A program made the translations under genes and the position numbers. A stretch of DNA of 64,000 nucleotides from Pacificoceanicola sp048553275 (GTDB lineage: Bacteria; Pseudomonadota; Alphaproteobacteria; Rhodobacterales; Rhodobacteraceae): the NCBI RefSeq assembly GCF_048553275.1, contig NZ_JBLZMW010000011.1:108201-172200 (forward strand). Direction: 5' to 3'. Positions 33,828 through 41,721 of the stretch are shown in pieces. The notes beneath the pieces were generated by a model that saw only the letters and a program-made list of their open reading frames with translations, was not told the DNA's origin and made no database searches. Every line of letters starts with the position of its first letter. Position 1 is the first letter of the stretch.

Positions 33828-33853
33828 AAAGGGCGCGGGCCTTGGCGCCCTTT
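33828..33853 (-). terminator. Hairpin downstream of the CaiB gene
   Basis: AAAGGGCGC and GCGCCCTTT form a 9-bp stem separated by 8 nt, 12 bp beyond the stop of the minus-strand CaiB gene. It resembles the terminator at 33129 and probably ends that operon; the T-run is short. Confidence 0.6.
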
Positions 33854-33864
33854 GATCACAGTCT

Positions 33865-34998
33865 TCACCATCCGGTCTCCAACAACCCGTTCGCATCCCC
33901 GAGTTCCGGCGCGGCGGTGGTCGAGGCGGGGCGTGTGCCGTCGATGCGGATCGGCAGGCGGGTGGTCTGCATGGAGACCTCCCCGCGCGAGATCTGTTGT
34001 ACCATGTCAAGCGTCTGCAGCACGCCGCTGTCGATGACCCCGTCCCAGTCCATCACCGGAGCGGCCCAGATATCGGCCTTGATGAACTGCTCCATCCAAT
34101 GCGAGGTGCTTGCGGTCTTGAGCCGCGTCGCCAGTCCGGCCTTGATTGCGTCACGCTCGGCAAAGGCATCCCGCGCGGCGATCTCCGGGTCCAGCCCGGT
34201 GATCTGCGCCAGCAGGTCCAGCTTGCCCATGGCAATCGCCAGATGCCCGTCCTGAGTCTCGTAAACGCCATACGGCGCGGCGAGGTAGGCGTGGGCGGGG
34301 TTGTTGACTGAGCGCGTCGGCGTGCGGTGGCCGTCGTTCAGCCAGGTGGTCAGCAATTCGAATTGCAGATCGGCCAGCACCTCGATCAGGGAGGTTTCTA
34401 TCCGGCCGCCGATCCCCTTGGTCGCGCGCCTGTAGAGCAGGGCGAGCACACCTTGCGTGAGTGACGCCCCGGCCAGCACATCGGCAATCGGCAGGCCCAT
34501 GGCCACCGGCCCGTCGTCGCGCGCGCCCGACAGCCACATCACGCCGGACCGCGCCTGCGCCAGCAGATCCTGCCCCGGCAGATCGACCCAAGGCCCGTCC
34601 GAGCCATAGCCGGTCACGGTGCCATAGACGACGGTGGGATTGACCGCTTTCACCGCATCATAGCCAAAACCCAGCCGTTCCATCACGCCGGGGCGGAAGT
34701 TCTGCAAGACGACGTCCGCCTCGCGCACCAGCGTCCAGAGTTTCTCCCGGTCGGCGTCGGATTTCAGATCGACCGCCAGCGAGCGCTTGTTGCGGTTGAT
34801 GGCGTGGAAGATGGTGCTTTCGCCGCCGATCTTCGTATCCGTCAGGTAGAGATAACGCGACAGGTCGCCCATGCCGCTGCGCTCGACCTTGACCACATCC
34901 GCGCCCATGTCGGCGAGCTTCAGCGCGCAGTAGGGGCCGGCGAGGAATTGCGAGAAATCAAGGACTTTCAGCCCGTCCAGGGGCAGTATCTCGGTCAT
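33865..34998 (-). CDS. CaiB/BaiF family CoA-transferase
   Basis: The 377-residue class III CoA-transferase has the typical start LDGLKVLDFSQFLAGPYCALKLADMGADVVKVE. It also has NRNKRSLAVDLK, VLQNFRPGVMERLG and a GLPIADVLAG segment near the catalytic aspartate region. These enzymes move CoA between carboxylic acids as formyl-CoA or succinyl-CoA transferases do. Its ATG overlaps the stop of an upstream solute-binding-like gene, and the pair is divergent from an IclR regulator. Substrate unknown. Confidence 0.88.
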   Translation of the reverse strand: MTEILPLDGLKVLDFSQFLAGPYCALKLADMGADVVKVERSGMGDLSRYLYLTDTKIGGESTIFHAINRNKRSLAVDLKSDADREKLWTLVREADVVLQNFRPGVMERLGFGYDAVKAVNPTVVYGTVTGYGSDGPWVDLPGQDLLAQARSGVMWLSGARDDGPVAMGLPIADVLAGASLTQGVLALLYRRATKGIGGRIETSLIEVLADLQFELLTTWLNDGHRTPTRSVNNPAHAYLAAPYGVYETQDGHLAIAMGKLDLLAQITGLDPEIAARDAFAERDAIKAGLATRLKTASTSHWMEQFIKADIWAAPVMDWDGVIDSGVLQTLDMVQQISRGEVSMQTTRLPIRIDGTRPASTTAAPELGDANGLLETGW

Positions 34999-36134
34999 GC
35001 GTCGAAACTTTCGCTGAAGCGGGTTTGCAGGGCGTCGAGCGCGGCGTCCTGCGTCGTCTTGCCGGTGAGCGCGTCGAGCAGGATGTGTGAGGCCTCCTCC
35101 TGAAACCCCATGTAGCCCTTGTGGCGGGGCCGGAGCCAGGCGGCCTCATGGCTCATCCGGGTCTGGTGATAGGCGTTGCCAACCGGGGTGTTGACCTGCT
35201 GATCCGCCCAGGCGACGGCGTTGCCGGGCTGGCCGTTGTTGGCGGTGTAGAGACCGCGCTGGACCTCTGCTGACGCGACCCAAAGCGCGAATTCAGTGCA
35301 GATCTCCGGGTGTTTTGTCCGTGCGGAAACCGCAAGCCCGGTGCCGCCAAGCGCGGAGCCGAGCGGGCCGGACATGCCTTCTGCCGGGATGTCGTGATAG
35401 GCGATCATATGCGGGCGGTATCCGTTCTTCGCGTAGGGCGCGTAGAGATAGGTCAAGGGGATCAGCGCAAAGCGATCGCCTTCGGCCAGCGCATCGAGCG
35501 CGGCAATCGGATCCATGCCGTGGCAGGCCGGATCGACCAGATCCGCCAGCGCCTGCATCACGTCAAGGATCCGTTTGGCCGCGCCCCGATCAAGCGGCAG
35601 ATCGCGGGTCACGGGAAAGGCGCTGCCGGTATTGGCGATCAAGGTGAAGAAGGACATGAGCACATGCGGTGGCCGGAGGGGCCAGAGGACGCGGCCGTCC
35701 TGCGCTTCGCGCATCACCTCGGCAAGCCGCGCGGCAGGCGCGGGGCGCAGGTCGGGGCGGATCGCCTGTACCTGACAGGCGGCATCGACCGGGAGCGCCC
35801 ATTGATGCCCGGCATAGAAGTAGCTGTGGTAGCTTTTTCCCACCGTCTCCGCCGCAAGCCTTGCCAGGGCGGCGGGGGCGGCATGGGTGTCGATGGGCAG
35901 CAGGCAGCCGTCCGCGACAACGTCGCCCACGTGCGGATGGTCGATGATCATCAGATCGTAGGCTTGGGCGAGCTCTTCCACCGGCGTGCTTTCAAACCCC
36001 TGAAGCGAGCGTTTGTCCCAAGTGATGGTGACGGACGGATGGCGCTTTTGAAAGGCGGCGCTTGCGGCGACGAGCGGATCATAGCCGCGCGGGTCGGACC
36101 ACGTCATGCCCTTGAGTACACAGGTTTGGGACAA
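34995..36134 (-). CDS. Solute-binding-protein-like protein without signal peptide
   Basis: The 379-residue protein has the general pattern of family 1 extracellular solute-binding proteins: a GMTWSDPRGYDPL start domain, VTITWDKRSLQGFESTPV, and a later FALWVASAEVQRGLY. The N-terminus MSQTCVLKGM has no hydrophobic signal or lipobox. The start is TTG with a strong GGAGG 5-6 bp upstream. It therefore probably works in the cytoplasm, possibly as a ligand carrier or sensor for the coupled CaiB transferase (ATGA overlap). No permease or ATPase gene accompanies it. Confidence 0.75.
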   Translation of the reverse strand: MSQTCVLKGMTWSDPRGYDPLVAASAAFQKRHPSVTITWDKRSLQGFESTPVEELAQAYDLMIIDHPHVGDVVADGCLLPIDTHAAPAALARLAAETVGKSYHSYFYAGHQWALPVDAACQVQAIRPDLRPAPAARLAEVMREAQDGRVLWPLRPPHVLMSFFTLIANTGSAFPVTRDLPLDRGAAKRILDVMQALADLVDPACHGMDPIAALDALAEGDRFALIPLTYLYAPYAKNGYRPHMIAYHDIPAEGMSGPLGSALGGTGLAVSARTKHPEICTEFALWVASAEVQRGLYTANNGQPGNAVAWADQQVNTPVGNAYHQTRMSHEAAWLRPRHKGYMGFQEEASHILLDALTGKTTQDAALDALQTRFSESFDA

Positions 36135-36155
36135 TTTTTCCTCCTCTTTGCATCA

Positions 36156-36173
36156 GAATAGCGCGCGCTATTC
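36156..36173. promoter_or_regulatory. Perfect 18-bp palindrome, probable IclR operator
   Basis: GAATAGCGCGCGCTATTC is fully self-complementary. It lies in the 154-bp gap between the leaderless solute-binding gene (minus) and the IclR gene (plus), only 22 bp upstream of the former. A regulator binding here could block both divergent promoters. An AT-rich stretch (36177-36204) next to it could contain the promoter elements. Confidence 0.6.
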
Positions 36174-36288
36174 ACAAGTAAAAGAAGATTTTATATTTAA
36201 TGACATCATGCGGAGCGTTGTTGTCAGCCCCCGGGCACAGCGCCTATAAACGCCGGACCGCAACGGCAGGCCACAGTCCGGGGATCCG

Positions 36289-37077
36289 ATGAGCACCAAC
36301 ACCGAAGACCAGACAGACGACGAGAAGTACCGCGCTCCCGCGCTGTCCAAGGGGCTGGATATCCTTGAACTTCTTGCCTCCGAGGCGGACGGGCGGACGC
36401 AGGTGGACATCGCCAAGCAGCTTGGCCGCACCACCTCCGAGATTTTTAGGATGCTGATGGTGCTGCGCCAGCGTGGCTATGTCGAGTTGAACGACGAGGA
36501 TGACCGCTATCACCTGACGACCAAGATGTTCGAGGTGGCGCATCGCCATCCGCCGATCCGGCGTCTGACCTCGATTGCGGGGGATGCCATGCAGCGGCTC
36601 GCGGACCAGGTGAACCAATCGATGCACCTCGGCATCATCCATTCGGGTCGCGTGCTGGTCATCGCGCAGGTCGATTGCCCGGACAACAACATAACCGCCG
36701 TCCGGCTCGGAGCGCATATCCCGATCTTCGACACCGCGTCGGGCCGCGTGCTGGCTGCGTGGAAAGATCCCGGGGCGTTGGAGGCCCTTTTCACGGAGAC
36801 CGGGCGCGAGCCGGTGGAAAAGTACGAGTCGTTCGTCCGGGATCTGCCAGCGGTGCGCGAAAAGGGCTACTGCGAGTCGCCCTCGCTGACCATCGCGGGC
36901 GTGCAGAACATTTCGGTCCCCGTGTTCGATTTCTCCGGCAAGGTCACAGCGGCGATCACCATCCCCTTCATTCACCGCCTGACCGGCACGACCATCGCTA
37001 CGGCAGATGAATGCCGCGACAAGCTCGTGGCGCTCGGAGCGGATATCTCGCGCAGGCTGGGGGCCGGGGCGCGCTGA
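36289..37077 (+). CDS. IclR-family transcriptional regulator
   Basis: The 262-residue protein has an N-terminal winged helix-turn-helix (ALSKGLDILELLASEADGRTQVDIAKQLGRTTSEIFRML, cited in part) and an IclR effector domain. It is divergent from the solute-binding/CaiB pair, with an 18-bp palindrome between them, and convergent with dctM at a 4-bp gap. It probably regulates the CaiB pair and possibly the deoxysugar operon, which has no regulator of its own. Confidence 0.88.
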   Translation: MSTNTEDQTDDEKYRAPALSKGLDILELLASEADGRTQVDIAKQLGRTTSEIFRMLMVLRQRGYVELNDEDDRYHLTTKMFEVAHRHPPIRRLTSIAGDAMQRLADQVNQSMHLGIIHSGRVLVIAQVDCPDNNITAVRLGAHIPIFDTASGRVLAAWKDPGALEALFTETGREPVEKYESFVRDLPAVREKGYCESPSLTIAGVQNISVPVFDFSGKVTAAITIPFIHRLTGTTIATADECRDKLVALGADISRRLGAGAR

Positions 37078-37081
37078 GGGC

Positions 37082-38383
37082 TCAATTCAGCAGGCCCGCA
37101 AAGCGCGGCAGCCACAGGCTTAGCGACGGTATGAAGGTTATGACCATCAGGAGGGTGACCAGTACGCCGATGAACAGCCAGATCTCGCGGATCATCTCAC
37201 CCAGCGGAATGCCGTTCAGCGCCTTGATGATGAACAGCAGGATGCCATAGGGCGGCGTGATCAGGCCAATCATCATGTTGAAGACGATCACGATGCCAAA
37301 GTGATGCAGGTCAATGCCGAGCGCGGCGGCTGTCGGGATGAACAGCGGCGTGATCACAAGCATGATCGTCGAGACATCGAGAAAGCACCCAAGCAGCAGG
37401 TAGAGCACGTTGATCATCAAGAAGAACAGCACCACGTTCAGCTCGAACTGGTCGAAGAACAGGAAAACCGCCTGCGGGATGCGTTCGACGGTGACGACAT
37501 AGTTGAAGATGAACGCACCGCAGAGCACGATGGTGACAACGGCCGTGGTGCGCACCGTGGCGAGCACCACCTCGATGAACGAGCGCAGCGTCAGCGACCG
37601 GTAGGCAAAGATCGCCAGAAGCAGCGCGTAGAAGGCCGAAACGGCGGCGGCCTCGGTTGGGGTGAAGGCGCCGGAGTAAATGCCGCCGAGCAAGATGACG
37701 GGCATCATCAACGGCGGCAGGGCGCGTAGCACGATCATCGGGATCGCGCGGAACGGGATGGCCTCTTCGACGGGAAAACCGCGCTTTTTTGCCACCACGC
37801 CGACCACGATGCCCAGCGTCACGACGACCATCAGCGCCGGGACGACCCCGCCGAGGAACAGCGCCCCGACGGAGGTCGACGAGATCAGCGCATAGAACAC
37901 CATCGGGATCGACGGAGGAAAGATCGGTCCGACGACGGAGGAGGTGGCGGTCACGGCCCCGGCAAAGCCGCGCGGATAGCGGTCGCCCTCGATCATCATG
38001 TTGGTCAGGATCTTGCCCACGCCGGCCACGTCCGACACGGCACTGCCGCTCATCCCCGAGAACAGCAGGCTGGTGAAGATGTTCACCTGTGCCAGGCCTC
38101 CGGGTAGCCGCCCGACCATCGCCAGCGCGAATTTGAGCAGCCGGTCGGAGATCTGCGAGGCATTCATGATGTTGGCGGCAAAGATGAACAGCGGCACGGC
38201 GAGCGCGACGAAATTGCCGAACACGCCGTTGAGCACCATTTCCGCCGCAAGTCCCACATCCCGTCCGCTCAGGATCAGGTAGAAGATCGACGAGACGATC
38301 ATCGAGATGCCAAGCGGCATGCCCATGACAGTGGTGCCGACGAGGATGACGATCATCAGCGGAAGCGCGATGGTGACGAACAT
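37082..38383 (-). CDS. dctM: TRAP transporter large permease DctM
   Basis: The 433-residue membrane protein has about twelve hydrophobic segments and the DctM pattern: VPLFIFAANIMNASQIS, GMSGSAVSDVAGVG, TEAAAVSAFYAL and a C-terminal TPPYGILLF. It carries the substrate across the membrane using an ion gradient. It is the third gene of a complete minus-strand dctPQM operon. Confidence 0.92.
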   Translation of the reverse strand: MFVTIALPLMIVILVGTTVMGMPLGISMIVSSIFYLILSGRDVGLAAEMVLNGVFGNFVALAVPLFIFAANIMNASQISDRLLKFALAMVGRLPGGLAQVNIFTSLLFSGMSGSAVSDVAGVGKILTNMMIEGDRYPRGFAGAVTATSSVVGPIFPPSIPMVFYALISSTSVGALFLGGVVPALMVVVTLGIVVGVVAKKRGFPVEEAIPFRAIPMIVLRALPPLMMPVILLGGIYSGAFTPTEAAAVSAFYALLLAIFAYRSLTLRSFIEVVLATVRTTAVVTIVLCGAFIFNYVVTVERIPQAVFLFFDQFELNVVLFFLMINVLYLLLGCFLDVSTIMLVITPLFIPTAAALGIDLHHFGIVIVFNMMIGLITPPYGILLFIIKALNGIPLGEMIREIWLFIGVLVTLLMVITFIPSLSLWLPRFAGLLN

Positions 38384-38399
38384 GGTGGTCTTTCTGTTC

Positions 38400-38903
38400 T
38401 CAGATCTGGTCGCGCCAGTTCGGGCGGAACAATTCGGCCAGCCGCCACGCGGACTGGACGGCGAAGGCGGTCACGAACAGGATGTAGCAGCCGTAGATCC
38501 AGTGCATCTGAATGCGCAGGACCGGTGATTTCTTGCGGGTCAGGAAGTCGAGATAGTCCCACGTGTAGGGCACCAGCCAGACGAAGGCGACGACGATGGC
38601 CGCGAGGGTCACCATGCAAAAGCCGCGCCGGGTCTGCGGGCTGACCACGTCATAGACCACGTCGAAGGACACGTGATCGCGCACCGGCACCATGAAGGCG
38701 GCGGCCCAGAACACGGTCCAGATGAAGCAGATCATCACGAATTCCTCGGTCCAGGCCAGCGGATCGTTCAGCACGTAGCGCCAGAAGACCTGCGCGATGA
38801 AACCGCAGAAGGCCGCGAGGAAGAGCAGGACGCCGACGGTGTCGGCGCCCCGCTTCAGCCAGGACACTGCCCTGGCCAGTCCGGTGTTGGCTGTGTCAGC
38901 CAT
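38400..38903 (-). CDS. dctQ: TRAP transporter small permease DctQ
   Basis: The 167-residue protein has four hydrophobic segments, as in DctQ, and the conserved NDPLAWTEEFVMICFIW region. It lies between dctP (6 bp) and dctM (16 bp). Confidence 0.9.
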   Translation of the reverse strand: MADTANTGLARAVSWLKRGADTVGVLLFLAAFCGFIAQVFWRYVLNDPLAWTEEFVMICFIWTVFWAAAFMVPVRDHVSFDVVYDVVSPQTRRGFCMVTLAAIVVAFVWLVPYTWDYLDFLTRKKSPVLRIQMHWIYGCYILFVTAFAVQSAWRLAELFRPNWRDQI

Positions 38904-38909
38904 GCGGTA

Positions 38910-39914
38910 TCAGTTTCCGGCCAGTGCGTTGATCTTCTCGACCCAGCCCTCGGGCCAGTCCGCCGCGCGATCGGAGTTCATGTAGGTCTCCTGCACATGG
39001 TTGCGGAAGGCGTCCAGGTCCGGCGTCGTGACCGTCAGGCCCTGCTCCTCGAAGAAGGCGACAAGTCGGTCTTCCTCGGCATAGCGGCGCGTGTTGTTCC
39101 AGTCACAGGCGGCCTGAGCGGCCTCGACCATATGGGTCTGCTGGCTTTCGTCCAGCTGCTCCCAGGTCTGTGAATTGACCACCATCGGCAGCCCGTCGAC
39201 CAGGTGGCTGGTCAGGGTGATCTGCTGCGTCACCTCGTAGAACTTTGCCGCCTCGACGGTTGGCAGGGGGTTGTCCTGTGCATCGACGGTTCCGGTCTGC
39301 AGGCCGAGATAGACCTCCGAGAAGGGCAGCGGCGTCGGGTTTGCACCAAGCGCCTTGCCAAGGAACAGCCAGGCGTCGGAGCCAGGCATGCGCAGCTTCA
39401 GGCCGGCGAGATCCTCGGGCGTCTGCACGTCCATGGCGCTGCGCAGGTTGAGCTGACGTGTCCCGAGATAGCAGACCGACAGCAGCTCGATGCCCATCTC
39501 GTCGCGGACGGTTTGTTTGAACTCGGCGCCGATGTCGCTCTGCATGAAGGCGCGGTAGTGATCGGCGTTCTGGAACAGGTAGCCCGCAGTCAACAGGCCG
39601 AACTGCGGGATCGCATCGGCAATCAGCTGGAACGAGACATAGGCCATCTCGGCATTGCCGCGCTGGAGCGCGTCGAGATCGCCGTTTTGGCCAAAGAGCG
39701 AGCCGGAATCGTAGAGCTGGATGTCGAAGCTGTCCGGCTCCAGCGATTCCAGTGTCTCCTTGAAGACGCCCATGGCCTGTGTGTGCAGATCCGTCGGCAC
39801 CGACACGGTGGTGAACTTCACCTCGATCGGGTCTTGTGCCAGCGCCACGCCTGCGCTGAGCGCGACGGCGGACACGGCAGACAAGGCGAGTGTCTTAAAT
39901 CTATAGGTGTTCAT
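38910..39914 (-). CDS. dctP: TRAP transporter solute-binding protein DctP
   Basis: The 334-residue protein starts at MNTYRFKTLALSA with a Sec signal cleaved near GVALA-QDPIEV. DctP hallmarks are the conserved arginine in LKLRMPGSDAWLF and the VDAQDNPLPTVEA segment. Such proteins bind carboxylates, including sugar acids, through that arginine. The operon is divergent from a DapA-family lyase and a GntR regulator, which suggests a sugar acid or keto acid as ligand. A longer upstream reading is rejected because it lacks the signal peptide. Confidence 0.9.
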   Translation of the reverse strand: MNTYRFKTLALSAVSAVALSAGVALAQDPIEVKFTTVSVPTDLHTQAMGVFKETLESLEPDSFDIQLYDSGSLFGQNGDLDALQRGNAEMAYVSFQLIADAIPQFGLLTAGYLFQNADHYRAFMQSDIGAEFKQTVRDEMGIELLSVCYLGTRQLNLRSAMDVQTPEDLAGLKLRMPGSDAWLFLGKALGANPTPLPFSEVYLGLQTGTVDAQDNPLPTVEAAKFYEVTQQITLTSHLVDGLPMVVNSQTWEQLDESQQTHMVEAAQAACDWNNTRRYAEEDRLVAFFEEQGLTVTTPDLDAFRNHVQETYMNSDRAADWPEGWVEKINALAGN

Positions 39915-40045
39915 GGGGCTCCTCCCTCCAAAAGAATGTCTGCGAAACCGGTGCGACGTGCGGCACTCCCATACCTGACGGACCGATTTGACAGAACGAC
40001 CTTGCATGAACTGGTTTCTAATGTAAACACTAATGGTATATTTGA

Positions 40046-40077
40046 TTGCACATCTGATTGTATCAGTTGTTGCACAT
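40046..40077. promoter_or_regulatory. Operator-like palindrome flanked by TTGCACAT direct repeats
   Basis: The perfect inverted repeat CTGAT-TGT-ATCAG (40054-40066) is flanked by two identical TTGCACAT octamers at 40046-40053 and 40070-40077. The block lies just upstream of the DapA-family gene, in the divergent region with dctP. It is a good candidate for binding by the GntR protein at 41031. Confidence 0.5.
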
Positions 40078-40089
40078 GGGGAGGACACC

Positions 40090-41007
40090 ATGACGGGCAA
40101 GGCCGACATGAGCGGAATCGTCTGCGCGGCGGTGACGCCGGTAGACGCGAATTACCAGATCGATGTGGATTTGCTGGCCCGGCATTGCCAGCGGGTGATG
40201 GCGGCGGGATGCAGGTACGTGTCAGTCTTTGGCACCACCGGGGAGGGGGCGTCGTTTTCCTCGGCGCAGAAGATTGCGGCGCTGGACGGGCTGATCAGGG
40301 CGGGGGTGCCAGCGGATCGCCTGATACCGGCGATCATGACGCCGGTTCTTTCTGAAGCGGCCGACATGCTGGGTGCAATCGAGCGCGCCGGCTGTCGTGC
40401 CGCGCTGGTCTTGCCGCCTTTCTTCTATTCAGCCCCCGGCGACGCGGGGATTGTCGCCTTTTTCGAGGCGCTTCTGGCGCGCGCCGGATCGACCGGGCTC
40501 GACCTGCTGCTCTACAATATCCCGCAGTTTTCGCGTATCGCCTATACGCCGTCGTTGATCTCCGCGCTGCTGGCGCGATTTGGCGCGCGGATTGCCGGGG
40601 TCAAGGATTCCACCGGGGATCTGCAGAACGGTCTGGCGCTGATCGAGGCCTTTCCGGAACTTGCCATCTTTACCGGGGACGACCGGGTGATGCCGCCGTT
40701 GCGGCTGAAGGGGGGCGCGGGCATGATTGGCGGAATGCCAAACCTCTTTGCCGCCGACGCGGTGCAGGTTCTGGCGGCTCCGGATGGCGCGGATACCGCG
40801 ACATTGCGCGCGTATGCGGCGCGCCGGATCGAGGCCGTGGACGGCAATGGCGGCCTGCCCGTGATCAAGGCGATGCTCGCGCGGGAGACTGGAGAGCCCG
40901 GCTGGACACGGGCAGTGCCGCCGCTCGGATCGCTTCCGGAGGCCGTGGAGACACGGGTTCTCGCCGCGCTGGCGGAAACCGGATACGCTCCGGACACCGC
41001 AGCCTGA
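40090..41007 (+). CDS. DapA/NanA-family lyase (2-keto-3-deoxy acid aldolase type)
   Basis: The 305-residue TIM-barrel protein starts at MTGKADMSGIVCA with GGGGAGG upstream. It has the GTTGEG motif (residues 48-53), catalytic tyrosine Y142 (LLYNIPQF) and Schiff-base lysine K172 (AGVKDSTGD). The family includes dihydrodipicolinate synthase, N-acetylneuraminate lyase, 2-keto-3-deoxygluconate aldolase and keto-deoxyglucarate dehydratase. Beside a TRAP transporter and a GntR regulator, a catabolic sugar-acid aldolase or dehydratase role is far more likely than lysine synthesis. Confidence 0.85.
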   Translation: MTGKADMSGIVCAAVTPVDANYQIDVDLLARHCQRVMAAGCRYVSVFGTTGEGASFSSAQKIAALDGLIRAGVPADRLIPAIMTPVLSEAADMLGAIERAGCRAALVLPPFFYSAPGDAGIVAFFEALLARAGSTGLDLLLYNIPQFSRIAYTPSLISALLARFGARIAGVKDSTGDLQNGLALIEAFPELAIFTGDDRVMPPLRLKGGAGMIGGMPNLFAADAVQVLAAPDGADTATLRAYAARRIEAVDGNGGLPVIKAMLARETGEPGWTRAVPPLGSLPEAVETRVLAALAETGYAPDTAA

Positions 41008-41030
41008 CCGCCACGAGACCGGAGAACCCT

Positions 41031-41717
41031 ATGACCGCCGCCGCCGACCGCACCGCCCTGACGCCTGCCGAAACGCCGCTCAAGAAAGCGGCCTATGACC
41101 GTTTCAAGCAAGCGTTGCTGCAGGGGCGGTTGCGGCCCGGTCAGGTGGTCTCGCAGAAAGAGCTGGTCGCGCTTCTGGACATGTCGGTGGGGGCTCTGCG
41201 CGAGCTGTTGCCACGGCTGGAGGCAGAAGGGCTGCTGCACGTCATGCCAAAGCGCGGGATACAGATCACCAGCATCGACCTGCCGATGATTCGTGATGCC
41301 TTTCAGATGCGCATGGCGCTGGAGCGCGAGGCGGTGCTTTCTGCCATTCGCAAGATGCCGGATGCGGTGCTGGAGGCTGAAGAGCGCAGGCATCGCGAGA
41401 TCCTGGACCAGCTGACCGCGCTTGGCGATCCGCCGCCGGCCTTTTTCGATGCGGGGCAGGATGTGGACAGCGCGTTCCATGACAGGCTCATTACCGATAC
41501 GGGCAACGACCTGATGATCCAGGCATACAACGTCAACACCATCCGCATTCGCCTGATCAAGCTGGATCGCATTCGCCTGACTAGGCTGACGCTGCCGTCG
41601 GCCTTTGCCGATCATCTCGCGGTGATTGCGGCGCTCAAGGCAAGGGATGCCGCAGCGGCAATCCTTGCCATCGAAACCCACGTCCGCAACGCCCGCGATC
41701 GGGCAATTGAATTGTGA
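41031..41717 (+). CDS. GntR-family regulator (FadR/FCD subgroup)
   Basis: The 228-residue protein has an N-terminal winged helix (PLKKAAYDRFKQALLQGRLRPGQ, then LLDMSVGALRELLPRLEAEGLL) and a helical FCD effector domain with metal-binding histidine candidates (HREIL, FHDRL, DHLAV, THVRN). It follows the DapA-family gene by 23 bp and precedes the rhamnosidase gene by 4 bp. It probably controls the divergent TRAP and lyase/glycosidase operons through the site at 40046-40077. Confidence 0.85.
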   Translation: MTAAADRTALTPAETPLKKAAYDRFKQALLQGRLRPGQVVSQKELVALLDMSVGALRELLPRLEAEGLLHVMPKRGIQITSIDLPMIRDAFQMRMALEREAVLSAIRKMPDAVLEAEERRHREILDQLTALGDPPPAFFDAGQDVDSAFHDRLITDTGNDLMIQAYNVNTIRIRLIKLDRIRLTRLTLPSAFADHLAVIAALKARDAAAAILAIETHVRNARDRAIEL

Positions 41718-41721
41718 TCCA

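Noticed and set aside
40090..41007. Lysine-biosynthetic DapA
   Set aside because: The family motifs are shared, but the neighbours (TRAP transporter, GntR regulator, glycosidases) point to catabolism.
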